64,000 nt of DNA, from positions 124,001 to 188,000 of the forward strand of contig QFQD01000002.1 in assembly GCA_003241485.1 (NCBI GenBank). Reading direction: 5' to 3'. The notes beneath the pieces were generated by a model. The model searched no databases and was not told where the DNA came from. It saw nothing but the letters and a program-made list of their open reading frames with translations. Made by a program: the position numbers and the translations under genes. Source of the stretch: Ancylobacter novellus (GTDB taxonomy: Bacteria; Pseudomonadota; Alphaproteobacteria; Rhizobiales; Xanthobacteraceae). The first letter of the stretch is position 1. Every line of letters starts with the position of its first letter. Positions 17,265 to 26,424 of the stretch are shown here, piece after piece.

Positions 17265-18428
17265 TCAATCCAACGTCTTGGCCATGTGCACCAGCCGGCG
17301 GTCGGGCATCTGCTCGACGCGCTCGATGGCGTAGCCCTTGCGGCGATACCACTGGATGTTGGCAGAAAGCGGCTCGCCGGTATAAAGCCGCACGGTGCGC
17401 CGGCCAACGGCGCGCGCGCGCGCCTCGCCGGCCGCGAGCAGCAGGTTGCCGACCCCGCCGCCCTGCGCCATCGGCGACACGCCGATGCTGTCGGTCAGCA
17501 GATCGTCGCCCCGCACCTGCAGCACCAGCACGCCGTCGAGGCCGGACGCCCCCTCGAGCACCCAGACCTCGCGCTCGCGGAACACGCGCGCATAGTCCCA
17601 CAGCAGCGGCACCGGCTCGACGCCGAGCAGAACGCGGTTTCGCGCATAGGCGGCGTGCTGCACGGCCTCCACCGCCGGAAGGTCATCGCGGCTCGCGCGC
17701 CGCAGGGTCCGGCCCCCGACCTCCAGCGTCGGGGCGTTCAGCACGGCCAGCGGGGCGATCTGCCGGCCCTGCGCGTCGAAATTGGCCGGCGCCAGCCAGT
17801 TCTCGAACGCCACGGCGAGCTGGGGCCAGTCCTCTTCCACCATGGCGAACCAGGTGGTGTCGCGGTTGCGGCCCTTGACGATCATATGGTTGCGGAACAG
17901 CCCCTCGAAGCGAAAGCCGTAGCGCAGGGCGGCGCGGCGCGAGGGCGCGTTGAGCGCGTTGCACTTCCACTCATAGCGCCGGTAGCCGAGCGTCTCGAAG
18001 GCGTGGCGCGCCATGAGATACATGGCCTCGGTGCCGGCGGGGGTGCGCATCAGCGCGGGCGTGTAAAGGATGTTGCCGACTTCGATGGAGCGGTTCACCG
18101 GGTCGATCCTGAGATAGGTGGCGTGGCCGACGGCGACACCGCTTGCCTTGTCGATGATCGCGAAAAGCAGCGGATCCTCGCGCAGTGCCGCCGCCTGGTA
18201 ATAGGAGTCGAAGGCGGCATAGTCCTCATAGGGACCGTGGGGCAGATAGGCCCACAGCGGCTCGCCTTCCGGCCCCTGGGTCGCCTCGAACAGCGCGGGA
18301 CCGTGCACGCCCGGATCGAACGGCACCAGATCGACATGCGTGCCCGCCATCACCACGCGGGCGGGACGCGGGGCCGGAGCGGTGTCGACCACCTTGCCGA
18401 GAGGATACAGCGCGTCGTCGAGCGGCAT
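17265..18428 (-). CDS. Double GNAT N-acetyltransferase
   Basis: 387 aa with two fused GNAT domains. The N-terminal one (about 25-220) is RimJ/RimL-like: HVDLVPFDPGVHGPALFEAT, GVAVGHATYLRIDP, GFRFEGLFRNHMIVKGRNRDTTWFAM in segments. The C-terminal one (about 235-387) has the classic acetyl-CoA loop GVSPMAQGGGVGNLLLAAGEARA near residue 320. Substrates are unknown; RimL-like enzymes acetylate protein or small-molecule amines. It is 77 bp upstream (in its own direction, before) map, and divergent from the aminotransferase. Confidence 0.82.
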   Translation of the reverse strand: MPLDDALYPLGKVVDTAPAPRPARVVMAGTHVDLVPFDPGVHGPALFEATQGPEGEPLWAYLPHGPYEDYAAFDSYYQAAALREDPLLFAIIDKASGVAVGHATYLRIDPVNRSIEVGNILYTPALMRTPAGTEAMYLMARHAFETLGYRRYEWKCNALNAPSRRAALRYGFRFEGLFRNHMIVKGRNRDTTWFAMVEEDWPQLAVAFENWLAPANFDAQGRQIAPLAVLNAPTLEVGGRTLRRASRDDLPAVEAVQHAAYARNRVLLGVEPVPLLWDYARVFREREVWVLEGASGLDGVLVLQVRGDDLLTDSIGVSPMAQGGGVGNLLLAAGEARARAVGRRTVRLYTGEPLSANIQWYRRKGYAIERVEQMPDRRLVHMAKTLD

Positions 18429-18485
18429 GACGTTTTCCCTTCCGGCCGCACGAGGCTTGCATCAGCGCGGCACTTGAACCCCTTT

Positions 18486-18502
18486 GCTGTCCGTGTGACA
18501 GC
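18486..18502. promoter_or_regulatory. Inverted repeat in the GNAT/aminotransferase divergent region
   Basis: GCTGTC-CGTGT-GACAGC is a perfect 6-bp-arm inverted repeat. It sits directly before TTGACA (18505-18510), a good -35 match for the rightward aminotransferase gene, though no convincing -10 follows. Candidate operator for an unknown regulator. Confidence 0.4.
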
Positions 18503-18562
18503 TTTTGACAAACTACAAGCGAATTCTCGTTAGTCGGCCGCAGAGCCGAACCGGAGGAACTG

Positions 18563-19768
18563 ATGACGCCAGCAGCGGGCTTCCGGCCCCACCCCATCGC
18601 CGCCTTTGAACGCATCGGCGAGGAGAATGCTTTCGCCGTGCTGGCGCGCGCCGGCGCGCTGGCGGCGCAGGGGCGCGACATCGTCAATCTGGGCATCGGC
18701 CAGCCGGATTTCTCGACGCCCGGGCACATCGTCGAGGCGGCGGTGAAGGCGCTGCGCGACGGCCAGCACGGCTATACGCCAGCGACCGGCATCCAGCCGC
18801 TGCGCGAGGCGGTGGCGGCCGACATCCACCGGCGCTTCTCGCTGGAGATCGATCCCGGCCGGGTGGTCATCGTGCCCGGCGGCAAGGTGACGATGTTCAG
18901 CGCCATCCTCATGCTGGGCGAGCCGGGCGCGGAGATCCTCTATCCCGATCCGGGCTTTCCCATCTATCGCTCGATGATCGAATTCACCGGCGCCAAGCCC
19001 GTGCCGGTGCCCATCCGCGAGGAAAACGGCTTCGCCTTCTCGGCGGAGGAGACGCTCGCGCTCATCACCCCCGCGACGCGGCTCATCATCCTCAACTCGC
19101 CCGCCAACCCGACCGGCGGCGTCACGCCCAAGGCCGAGATCGACAAGCTGGTCGCCGGCCTCGCGCGCCACCCGCAAGTGGTGATCCTGTCGGACGAGAT
19201 CTACGACCAGTTCCTGTTCGACGGCGAGGCCCACACCACGCTGCTCGCCTATCCCGAAATCCGCGACCGTCTTATCCTGCTCAATGGCTGGTCGAAGACC
19301 TATGCCATGACCGGCTGGCGGCTGGGCTGGTCGCTCTGGCCGGAGGGGCTGTTCGAGGCCATGCGCAAGCTGGCGGTCAATGCGTGGTCCTGCGTCAACG
19401 CGCCGGCGCAATTCGCCGCCATTGCCGCGCTCACCGGTCCGCAGGACTGCGTGACGCAGATGCTCGCGGAATTCGACCGCCGCCGCCATCTCGTGGTCGA
19501 GGGCCTCAACGCGCTGGAAGGCGTGTCCTGCGCCGTGCCGAAGGGCGCCTTCTACGCCTTCCCCAACATCAAGGGGACGGGCTGGACCTCGGCCAAGAAG
19601 CTCGCCTCGTCGCTGCTGGACGAGGCCGGCGTGGCCACCATTGGCGGCCCCGATTTCGGCGTCTATGGCGAAGGCTATATCCGCCTGTCCTATGCCAATT
19701 CGGCGGAGAACATCTCCCGCGCGCTGGAGCGCATGGATCGCTTTCTCAAAGAGGCACGCGCGGCCTGA
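18563..19768 (+). CDS. Class I/II PLP-dependent aminotransferase
   Basis: 401 aa fold-type I aminotransferase. The PLP lysine is in NGWSKTYAMTGWRLGW near residue 245; ILNSPANPTGGVT (near 175) and the DEIYDQFLFDG Asp/Tyr motif (near 212) are standard. It transfers amino groups between amino acids and 2-oxoacids, and resembles the aspartate/arginine:pyruvate aminotransferase group. CGGAGG precedes the start. The specific amino donor cannot be decided. It is followed 38 bp later by a small secreted protein. Confidence 0.88.
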   Translation: MTPAAGFRPHPIAAFERIGEENAFAVLARAGALAAQGRDIVNLGIGQPDFSTPGHIVEAAVKALRDGQHGYTPATGIQPLREAVAADIHRRFSLEIDPGRVVIVPGGKVTMFSAILMLGEPGAEILYPDPGFPIYRSMIEFTGAKPVPVPIREENGFAFSAEETLALITPATRLIILNSPANPTGGVTPKAEIDKLVAGLARHPQVVILSDEIYDQFLFDGEAHTTLLAYPEIRDRLILLNGWSKTYAMTGWRLGWSLWPEGLFEAMRKLAVNAWSCVNAPAQFAAIAALTGPQDCVTQMLAEFDRRRHLVVEGLNALEGVSCAVPKGAFYAFPNIKGTGWTSAKKLASSLLDEAGVATIGGPDFGVYGEGYIRLSYANSAENISRALERMDRFLKEARAA

Positions 19769-19806
19769 AAGCCGCATGGACCACCCGCCAGTCAAGGAGT
19801 CGAGAG

Positions 19807-20418
19807 GTGCCGCTCGCCGTCGTCCCGCTGCTGACCCGCACGCTCCTGCTCGCCCCCTTCGTCCTCGCGGCCCTGCCGGCGCAAGGCCAGGAACCGGGCG
19901 CCTGCGTGCGTGGCACGGGTGAGCCGCGCGCCTATCTCGACTGCCTGAGCCGGGAGCAGCGCGCGAGCGAGCGCCGGGTCGTCCACGCGGTCGCGGCGGC
20001 CGGAAAAGCGATCGAGGCGCGCCCCGAACTGCAGCCGGCGCAGCGCAGGCGCTGGATCGGGCTGCTGGAGGAGGCGCAGGGTCGCTTCGTCAGCTGGCGC
20101 GATTTTGAATGCCAGAGCATCGCGCCCTATGAGGGCGGCGGCGGTCAGAAGACGATAGGCGGGCGCCTCGGCGGCGTCGGCGTGCTGGAACAGCGGATGA
20201 CCTGCCTGATCGGCCTGAACCAGGCGCGGGCCGCCGATATCGAGCGCCGTTACGCTCTCCCCGCCTATATCCCCGAGCCGGAGCCCGTGCCGCCTCCGCC
20301 TGCCGCCCCGAGCGAGGCGACGGCGGCGCCGTCTGCCACGGGCGCCGGATCGACGCAGGGGGCGCCCCCGCTCAGCGGCCCGGTGCGCATCATCGAGCTG
20401 CCGGTCCAGCCCCAATAA
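19807..20418 (+). CDS. Secreted LprI-like protein with proline-rich tail
   Basis: 203 aa from a GTG start with AAGGAG seven bases before it. Signal peptide LLLAPFVLAALPAQGQ. The core (residues about 30-140) has the spacing of conserved cysteines seen in LprI/DUF1311 lysozyme-inhibitor-like proteins: YLDCLSREQRASERRV, RRWIGLLEEAQGRFVSWRDFEC, MTCLIGLNQARAADIERRY. The last 60 residues are low-complexity P/A/S/T. Likely periplasmic. LprI-type inhibition is a family statement only; function here is untested. Confidence 0.65.
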   Translation: MPLAVVPLLTRTLLLAPFVLAALPAQGQEPGACVRGTGEPRAYLDCLSREQRASERRVVHAVAAAGKAIEARPELQPAQRRRWIGLLEEAQGRFVSWRDFECQSIAPYEGGGGQKTIGGRLGGVGVLEQRMTCLIGLNQARAADIERRYALPAYIPEPEPVPPPPAAPSEATAAPSATGAGSTQGAPPLSGPVRIIELPVQPQ

Positions 20419-20543
20419 TCGGCGGATGGATGGCGATGTCCGCCGCCGGCGGGTCCGATGCGCTTGCCCTCGCGGCGGAATGAGGCGAGTCTCCCGCCGA
20501 ATGCAGGGCAGGCAGTAAACGGCGGTTCGCCGAAGGAGGACAC

Positions 20544-21452
20544 ATGTCCAAAGTCATCGCGATCGGCGAGGTCATGGCGGAATTCGCGCGCGGCGCGGAT
20601 GCGCGCTACGGCGCGGGCTATGGTGGGGACACCTTCAATACCGCGGTCTATCTCGCCCGTGCCGGCATCGACGTCGGCTATGTCACCGCGCTCGGCGACG
20701 ACCGCTTCTCGGACACGATCCGCGCCGCCGCCGAGGCGGAGGGCATCGGCACCGCCCAGATGCTGCGCGTGCCGGGGCGAAATGTCGGGCTCTATGTCAT
20801 CGACACCGATGCGCGCGGCGAGCGCAGCTTCACCTATTGGCGCGATACGTCGCCGGCCCGCGAGCTGTTCGAGCTGCCGGGCTGGGAGGCCATCGCCGAA
20901 GCCGTCATCGAAGCCAGCGTGATCTACCTCTCCGGCATCACCCTGTCGCTTTATTCCAATGTCGGCCTCGGCCGGCTGCTGGCAACGCTGGAATTCGCCC
21001 GCGAGCGCGGCGCCCGCATCGTCTTCGACGGCAATTTCCGCCCGCGCGGCTGGGGCGGCGATCTCGCCCGCGCCCGCACCGTCTATGCCCAGGCGCTGAA
21101 GCGCACCACCATCGCCCTGCCCACCTTCGAGGACGAGGTGATGCTGTGGGGCGACGGCTCGCCCGCCGCCGTCGGCGAACGCCTCTCCACCTTCGGCGTG
21201 CCGGAAGTGGTGGTGAAGAATGGCGGGGAAGGCGCGCTGGTGTTCGCTGGCGGCACCTCGCAGCTCGTCCCGATACCGCAGCCGGTCGAGCCGGTGGACA
21301 CCACCGCCGCCGGGGACAGTTTCAACGCCGCCTATCTCGCCGCCCGCCTCAATGGCGCGGCGCCCGTCGCCGCCGCCGAGGCCGGCCATGTGCTGGCCGG
21401 ACGGGTGATCCGCCATCGCGGCGCGATCATGCCGCGCGCGGTCAACGCGTGA
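20544..21452 (+). CDS. kdgK: 2-Dehydro-3-deoxygluconokinase (PfkB family)
   Basis: 302 aa. PfkB signature 1 is the GGDTFNTAVYLAR segment near residue 28 and signature 2 is VDTTAAGDSFNAAYLA near residue 250, with the catalytic Asp in AAGDSF. The N-terminus IGEVMAEFARG and the FDGNFRPRGW motif near residue 158 are characteristic of KDG kinase, which makes KDPG for aldolase cleavage. AAGGAGG is seven bases before the ATG. KDPG aldolase (eda) is encoded separately at 52.6 kb in this window. Confidence 0.88.
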   Translation: MSKVIAIGEVMAEFARGADARYGAGYGGDTFNTAVYLARAGIDVGYVTALGDDRFSDTIRAAAEAEGIGTAQMLRVPGRNVGLYVIDTDARGERSFTYWRDTSPARELFELPGWEAIAEAVIEASVIYLSGITLSLYSNVGLGRLLATLEFARERGARIVFDGNFRPRGWGGDLARARTVYAQALKRTTIALPTFEDEVMLWGDGSPAAVGERLSTFGVPEVVVKNGGEGALVFAGGTSQLVPIPQPVEPVDTTAAGDSFNAAYLAARLNGAAPVAAAEAGHVLAGRVIRHRGAIMPRAVNA

Positions 21453-21586
21453 GCGCGCACCCGCGAATGCTTCTGCGAATGACTTGCAAGTATTTGGAGT
21501 TACTTGATTTTTCGCCGCCGGCGCTCTAAGCGCTGCGGGAAGCGGCGCCGGGCGCCGGACAGGTACCGGAACGGACGTCGATACGA

Positions 21587-22474
21587 ATGACCCAAACTTC
21601 GCGGATCGCGTTGATCAATGTCGGCCTCAGCATACTCGTGCTGGGGCTGAAATATCTCGCCTTCATGCTGACGGGCAGCGTCGCGCTTTATTCGGACGCG
21701 CTGGAGAGCATCGTCAACGTCGCCACCTCCGTGGCGGCGCTGCTCGCGCTGCGCGTCAGCGCCAAGCCGGCGGACGCGGCGCACCCCTACGGCTATGCGA
21801 AGGCGGAATATTTCTCCGCCGTCATCGTCGGCGCGCTTATCGTGGTGGCGGCGCTTTCCATCTTCCGCGAGGTCTATATCGGCTGGCTCGACCCGCAGCC
21901 CTTCGACGCCTCGCCGCAAGGGCTGGCGATCAATGCCTCCGCCGGCGTCATCAACGCGATCTGGTGTGTCGTGCTAATGCGCTTCGGGCGCAAGGTCCGT
22001 TCACCCGCCCTGATCGCCGACGGCCAGCATCTGCTCACCGATGTCATCTCGTCGGGCGGCGTGCTTTTCGGCGTCATCGTCGCCGCGATGAGCGGTTGGG
22101 AGAAGCTCGACCTGATTCTCGCGGCGCTGGTCGCGCTCAACATCCTGTGGTCGGGCTGGAAAGTGCTGAAGGAGAGCGTCGGCGGGCTGCTCGACCAGGC
22201 CGTGCCGGCCGAGACGCTGACGCGCATCCGCAACGTCATCGCGGCGGAAGCCTCCGGCGCCATCGAGGCGCATGATCTGCGCACGCGTCAGGCCGGGCGG
22301 ATGACCTTCATCGACTTCCACCTCGTCGTGCCCGGCGAGATGCCGGTCAGCGAGGCGCACGCCATCTGCGACCGCATCGAGGACGCGCTCGAAGCCGAGG
22401 TCGCGGATCTCTTCGTCAATATCCATGTCGAGCCGGAAGCCAAGGCCAAGCAGCACGGCATTCCCGTGCTGTGA
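21587..22474 (+). CDS. Cation diffusion facilitator family transporter
   Basis: 295 aa with about six membrane helices (residues 8-200) and a cytoplasmic C-terminal ferredoxin-like domain. Metal-site motifs: SVALYSDALESIVNVATS in helix 2 (the family DxxxD) and LIADGQHLLTDVISS in helix 5 (HxxxD). These antiporters export Zn2+, Fe2+, Mn2+ or related ions. Upstream, ACTTGCAAGT (21482-21491) within TGCGAATGACTTGCAAGT is palindromic and could be a metal-regulator site. The metal is not evident. Convergent with the transglycosylase, 3 bp apart. Confidence 0.88.
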   Translation: MTQTSRIALINVGLSILVLGLKYLAFMLTGSVALYSDALESIVNVATSVAALLALRVSAKPADAAHPYGYAKAEYFSAVIVGALIVVAALSIFREVYIGWLDPQPFDASPQGLAINASAGVINAIWCVVLMRFGRKVRSPALIADGQHLLTDVISSGGVLFGVIVAAMSGWEKLDLILAALVALNILWSGWKVLKESVGGLLDQAVPAETLTRIRNVIAAEASGAIEAHDLRTRQAGRMTFIDFHLVVPGEMPVSEAHAICDRIEDALEAEVADLFVNIHVEPEAKAKQHGIPVL

Positions 22475-22477
22475 GCC

Positions 22478-23734
22478 TCAGCGGCCGGCGCGCAGCGCGG
22501 CCAGCAGGTCGGGCGTCGGGTAGGAATCGGCGGGCAGGCCAAGCCGCATCTGCTCGACCTTCACCGCCTGCCGCGTCGCCGAGCCGGTAATGCCGTCGAC
22601 CCGGCCGACATGATGGCCGCGCGCATTGAGCAGGCGCTGCAGCTCGATCACCTGCGCCTGCGATAGCACCGGGATCGCCTTCCCCGCCCCCCGGTTGAAC
22701 GCCGGCGCCCCCGCGACACGCGCGGCGAGATAGGCGGCCGAGGTGGCATAGGTCAGCGAGTTGTTCCACTCGGTGAAGACATTGAAATTGGGGTAGACGA
22801 GGAAGGCCGGCCCGGTGCGGCCCATCGGCAGCAGCACCGAGGCGGGCAGATTGTCCGCCGGCAGCGGCCCGCCCCCCGCGCGCACCACGCCGAAGCGCGC
22901 CCATTGCGCGCGCGGCAGCTTGATCGACAGGTCCGCCTGGTCCCAGGGCAGGTTCGGCGGCAGGCGCACCTCTTCCAGCCAGGGCTGGCCGCGCTGCCAG
23001 CCGAGCGCCTTGATGTAGTTCGCCGCCGAGGCCAGCGCATCGGGCGCGGAGCGGATGAGATCGACGCGCCCGTCGCCATCGAAATCGACGCCGTAGTTCA
23101 GATAGTGATCGGGCAGGAACTGGAACTGGCCGAGTTCGCCCGCCCAGGGCCCGCGCATGGTCTGCGGGGTGAGGTCGCCGCGGTCGATGATCTTCAGCGC
23201 GGCCAGAAGCTGGGTGCGGAACATCTCCGCCCGGCGGCAGTCCCAGGCGAGGCTGGCGACGGAACGCAGCGTGTTCTTGTCGCCCATGAAGGCGCCGAAA
23301 TCGGTCTCCAGCCCCCAGAACGCCACCAGCACCGCGCCGGGCACGCCGAACTGCTGCTCGATCCGGTCGAACAGCGCCTGATTCTTCTGGATCAGCGCCC
23401 GCCCCTGCTGGATGCGGTAATTCGCGACCATGCGGTCGGAAAACTCTAGAAAGCTCTGGGCGAAGACCTTCTGCCCGCGGTCGGTGCCGACGATGTTGGC
23501 GTCATAGGTGATGCCGTTCAGCGCCGCCGCGACCGTGCGCGGCGACACGCCCTGCGCGATGGCCTGCTGCTTGAAGCCGGCGAACCACTGGTCGAACCCG
23601 GCGCCATTCTTGCCGCAGTCCTGCGGCGGCTGCTGCGCGGCGGCGATGCCGGAGGTGACAACCGGCGCGATCAGGGCCACGGCGATAGCCGCAATCTGGC
23701 CGGCCGTGCGGAGCGGAAGGGTCGAGCGGCGCAT
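22478..23734 (-). CDS. Lytic murein transglycosylase (MltB-like) with peptidoglycan-binding domain
   Basis: 418 aa from the Met at 23734 (an upstream Met at 23767 gives 429). N-terminal signal region (GQIAAIAVALIAPVVTSGIAAAQQ). The SLT_2 catalytic domain shows the acid Glu in AFWGLETDFGAFMG near residue 135 and the family block GELGQFQFLPDHYLNYGVDFDGDGRVDLIRS in segments. The last 60 residues are a PG_binding_1 module (LQRLLNARGHHVGRVDGITGSATRQAVK). It cleaves peptidoglycan glycan strands in the periplasm. The tail order suits membrane-bound lytic transglycosylases of alphaproteobacteria. Confidence 0.9.
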   Translation of the reverse strand: MRRSTLPLRTAGQIAAIAVALIAPVVTSGIAAAQQPPQDCGKNGAGFDQWFAGFKQQAIAQGVSPRTVAAALNGITYDANIVGTDRGQKVFAQSFLEFSDRMVANYRIQQGRALIQKNQALFDRIEQQFGVPGAVLVAFWGLETDFGAFMGDKNTLRSVASLAWDCRRAEMFRTQLLAALKIIDRGDLTPQTMRGPWAGELGQFQFLPDHYLNYGVDFDGDGRVDLIRSAPDALASAANYIKALGWQRGQPWLEEVRLPPNLPWDQADLSIKLPRAQWARFGVVRAGGGPLPADNLPASVLLPMGRTGPAFLVYPNFNVFTEWNNSLTYATSAAYLAARVAGAPAFNRGAGKAIPVLSQAQVIELQRLLNARGHHVGRVDGITGSATRQAVKVEQMRLGLPADSYPTPDLLAALRAGR

Positions 23735-23898
23735 GCATGTCCCCGTGGTGCGGTGGAGCCGTTTCACGAATCAGCAATCTACAGGATTGCGGCCGCGGCG
23801 CGGTAGCAAGGCGCTCGCGCCGCATGCGAAACTGCCGAACTGGCGCGGCCTGCCCCGCCGCATGGCGGGCGCCCGGCCACGCCGAATATGGAGCGCAG

Positions 23899-24345
23899 AT
23901 GACCACCCCAGCCACGACGATCCGCCCCGTTCCCGCCGTGCTCGCCCTCGTGGTGCGGGAGAGCGAGGTGCTGCTGGTGCGGCGGGCCAATCCGCCGGAC
24001 CAGGGGCTGTGGGGTTTTCCGGGCGGGCGCATGGAGATGGGCGAGAGCCACCTCGATGCGGCGCTGCGCGAACTGGAGGAGGAGACCGGCATCCGCGCCG
24101 ACGCGCCCCGGCTCGTCACCGTGCTCGACTTCATCGAACATGATTCGGCCGGCCGGCTCGCCCACCACTTCGCGATGATTTCCGTGCTGTGCCGCTGGCA
24201 GGCCGGCGAGGCCGTCGCGGCGGACGATGCGCTGGAGGCCCGCTGGTTCGACCGCGCCGCACTCGCCGCCTTGGGGCCGTGCGCCAGTGCGAAGGTCGAA
24301 TACCTCGCCGATCTGGCGCTCGCTGTCGCCGTCGCGGCGGACTGA
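23899..24345 (+). CDS. NUDIX hydrolase
   Basis: 148 aa, one NUDIX domain. The NUDIX box is complete: GGRMEMGESHLDAALRELEEETG near residues 43-65 (shown here as its end, RELEEETG). Such enzymes cleave nucleoside diphosphates linked to another moiety. The ATG at 23899 has GGAG six bases upstream; the frame is open further upstream but without family sequence. ADP-ribose or NADH pyrophosphatase is plausible from size, but not proven. A strong bidirectional terminator follows. Confidence 0.88.
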   Translation: MTTPATTIRPVPAVLALVVRESEVLLVRRANPPDQGLWGFPGGRMEMGESHLDAALRELEEETGIRADAPRLVTVLDFIEHDSAGRLAHHFAMISVLCRWQAGEAVAADDALEARWFDRAALAALGPCASAKVEYLADLALAVAVAAD

Positions 24346-24368
24346 GCCAAAACGCCCGGCAAACAAAA

Positions 24369-24403
24369 ATGCGGGCCTCCCCAAGGGAAGCCCGCATCCT
24401 TTT
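24369..24403. terminator. Bidirectional Rho-independent terminator
   Basis: ATGCGGGC ... GCCCGCAT hairpin (24369-24376 with 24390-24397) followed by CCTTTTT on the plus strand and, read the other way, preceded by AAACAAAAA. It can end both the NUDIX transcript and the leftward MFS transcript. Confidence 0.85.
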
Positions 24404-24422
24404 CGCCGGAGCGAGGTCAGGT

Positions 24423-25760
24423 TCAGGCGTGCGCCTGGACCACACCCTTCTCATTGATCGGTGCGGACGGCGGCACGACACCGCCGGAGCGGGCGACATG
24501 CGCCTTGAACACGCGCGGCAGCACCGCGATCGCCAGGAAGGCGGCGAACAGGTCCATGCCCGCGACCGTGTAGAGCACGGTCGACCAGGTACCGGTGGCT
24601 TCCATCAAGAGGTTGCCGACCGGGACGAACAGGGCGCCGATACCCTTGGCGGTGTAGAGCACGCCGTAGATCTTGCCGATGTGCTTGGTGCCGAAGGCAT
24701 CGCCCGCCAGCGCCGAGAACAGCGAGTAGACCTCGCCCCAGGCCAGGAACACGACGCCGGAGAGGATGAGGAACGCCCACGGATTGTGGCCGAAGGCGCC
24801 GAGCGCGATGATGCCGAGGCCTTCGAGGGTGAAGGCGATGACCATGGTCTTCTCACGGCCGATATGGTCGGAGATCCAGCCGAACAGCGGACGCGAGATG
24901 CCGTTCATGATGCGGTCGAGCATCAGGGCGAGCGGCAGGGCGGCCATGACGAAGAAGTGCAGGTCGACCTTGAATTCCTTGACGCCGAGGTCCTGCGCGA
25001 TGACGCCGAGCTGGGCGACGGCCATCATGCCGCCGGTGACGACGCAGATGAACATCATGAACATCAGCCAGAACAGCTTGGTGTTCAGCGCTTCCTTCAG
25101 CGTGTAGTCGCGACGGCTCTGGTTGAGCTTGTCGGACGCCTTCACCTGGCCGGCCTTGGGCGAGCGCAGGAACCAGGCCGCGAAGAAGGCGAGGCCGCCC
25201 TGCAGCAGGCCGAAGAAGAAGAAGGTCTCCTGGAAGCCCGACGATTCGATCATCGCCGCGATCGGCAGGATGGTGGCGGCCGAACCGGCGCCATAGCCGC
25301 CCGCGGTGAGACCGACGGCGAGGCCGCGACGGTCCGGGAACCACTTCAGCGCGTTGTTGATGCAGGTCGCGTAGATCGAACCGACGCCGATGCCGCCAAT
25401 GGCCGCGCCGACATAGAAGGCGAACAGCGAGGTGGCCTGCGAGTTGATGACCCAGGCGGTGCCAATGAACAGGGCGCCGAACGCCACCATCAGCCGCGGG
25501 CCGAACTTGTCGATGAAGAAGCCCTCGATCGGCGCCAGCCAGGTCTGCACGAGCACGAAAATCGTGAACGCGATCTGGATCGAGGCGCGCTCCCAGCCGA
25601 AGGTCGACTGGATTTCAGGCACGAACAGGGTCCAGGCGTACTGGATGTTGGCCGTAGCCACCATGCAGACCACACCCACGACCAGCTGAAGCCAGCGCCT
25701 GCTCTCGGAAAAATCCATGCCCGGCCCGACGGCGGCAATGGTGGTCTTGGACGTACTCAA
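24423..25760 (-). CDS. Oxalate/formate antiporter-type MFS carrier
   Basis: 445 aa, 12 predicted membrane helices, OxlT/OFA branch of the major facilitator superfamily. It starts with TTG (AGGAGA six bases upstream); the next in-frame ATG is 14 codons in. OFA hallmarks are the WTLFVPEIQSTFGW segment near residue 45, NGISRPLFGWISD near 290 and LYTAKGIGALFVPVGNLL near 370. By analogy with OxlT, the Arg of NGISR and the Lys of YTAK could bind oxalate (inference). It should import oxalate in exchange for formate, feeding oxc/frc. A paralogue lies 660 bp upstream in the same direction. Confidence 0.85.
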   Translation of the reverse strand: MSTSKTTIAAVGPGMDFSESRRWLQLVVGVVCMVATANIQYAWTLFVPEIQSTFGWERASIQIAFTIFVLVQTWLAPIEGFFIDKFGPRLMVAFGALFIGTAWVINSQATSLFAFYVGAAIGGIGVGSIYATCINNALKWFPDRRGLAVGLTAGGYGAGSAATILPIAAMIESSGFQETFFFFGLLQGGLAFFAAWFLRSPKAGQVKASDKLNQSRRDYTLKEALNTKLFWLMFMMFICVVTGGMMAVAQLGVIAQDLGVKEFKVDLHFFVMAALPLALMLDRIMNGISRPLFGWISDHIGREKTMVIAFTLEGLGIIALGAFGHNPWAFLILSGVVFLAWGEVYSLFSALAGDAFGTKHIGKIYGVLYTAKGIGALFVPVGNLLMEATGTWSTVLYTVAGMDLFAAFLAIAVLPRVFKAHVARSGGVVPPSAPINEKGVVQAHA

Positions 25761-26362
25761 GGGCGATCTCCTATCCCAAATCTGCTTTTCGCCGCGGATC
25801 GGCTTGTTCTTGCGGTCGTTCTCGGCCTTGGCGGCCGGATGCCGGCTTTGTCATTGGCCGGGGATTTTTGTTCTCCCCGGCAACCGCCGAAGCGGTGCGT
25901 TCGTCCAAATAGGTTGCGGCTCCCCTCCCCTGACGCAGAGGTTCGGTCGCCCGAATTCCACCTTACGCAGGGGATCGGATCCGACCCGCTGAGGAACGAT
26001 CATAATCCACAATATTATGTATGCCAATTGGCTTTTATGACTCTTCTACATCTCCGTAAGCCATCAGTTGAAGTCTAATTACGACTTTACTGGCGGAGGT
26101 ATGATAATATATATCCCCCCGACGCAGGTGCGTTCCCCTGGGGGATCGGAAGAATAATTGTAAAATGTTTAGCGCAAACGCTGAGGAATATAACTGCGCG
26201 AATAACCACGGCCTACACTGACCGTCGACCGATTTGCCCGGCCGCAAGGGGGCGGCATCCGCCGCCGAGGCGGATGATTACAATTCTAAATTGGACGAGA
26301 TCAGAAAGCCCGCCGCGGCACGGGCCCCGCCGGAGACCTGCCGGAGACGCCCCGGCCACCCG
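25761..26362. promoter_or_regulatory. Long AT-richer leader/promoter region of the MFS gene at 24.4 kb
   Basis: About 600 bp with no convincing gene. The part from 25990 to 26200 is markedly AT-rich compared with the window and likely holds the promoter, which would give a leader of roughly 250 bases. A weak copy of the island-wide operator is at 26010-26026. A 70-codon open frame on the minus strand here (26035-26247) has no family look and is not called. Confidence 0.5.
26010..26026 (-). promoter_or_regulatory. Degenerate GntR-type operator upstream of the MFS gene
   Basis: Minus-strand TGGCAT-ACATA-ATATTG. One half and the 5-bp spacing match the strong sites at 29209, 40403 and 44724; the other half keeps ATA only (9 of 12 arm positions). 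Adjacent TGCCAATTGGC adds a further palindrome. Confidence 0.4.
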
Positions 26363-26395
26363 ACAAACAAAAAGGGCGCGCCCGGAGGCGCGCCC
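26363..26395 (-). terminator. Rho-independent terminator of the second MFS gene
   Basis: On the minus strand GGGCGCGCC-TCCG-GGCGCGCCC is followed by TTTTTGTTTG. It lies about 30 bp after the stop of the carrier gene ending at 26425. Confidence 0.85.
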
Positions 26396-26424
26396 TGTAT
26401 CGGCGTTGAGGCTGCAGTCAGAGA

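Noticed and set aside
26035..26247. 70-codon frame on the minus strand in the AT-rich carrier leader
   Set aside because: No ribosome site, no recognisable composition and overlap with the probable promoter region; treated as chance.
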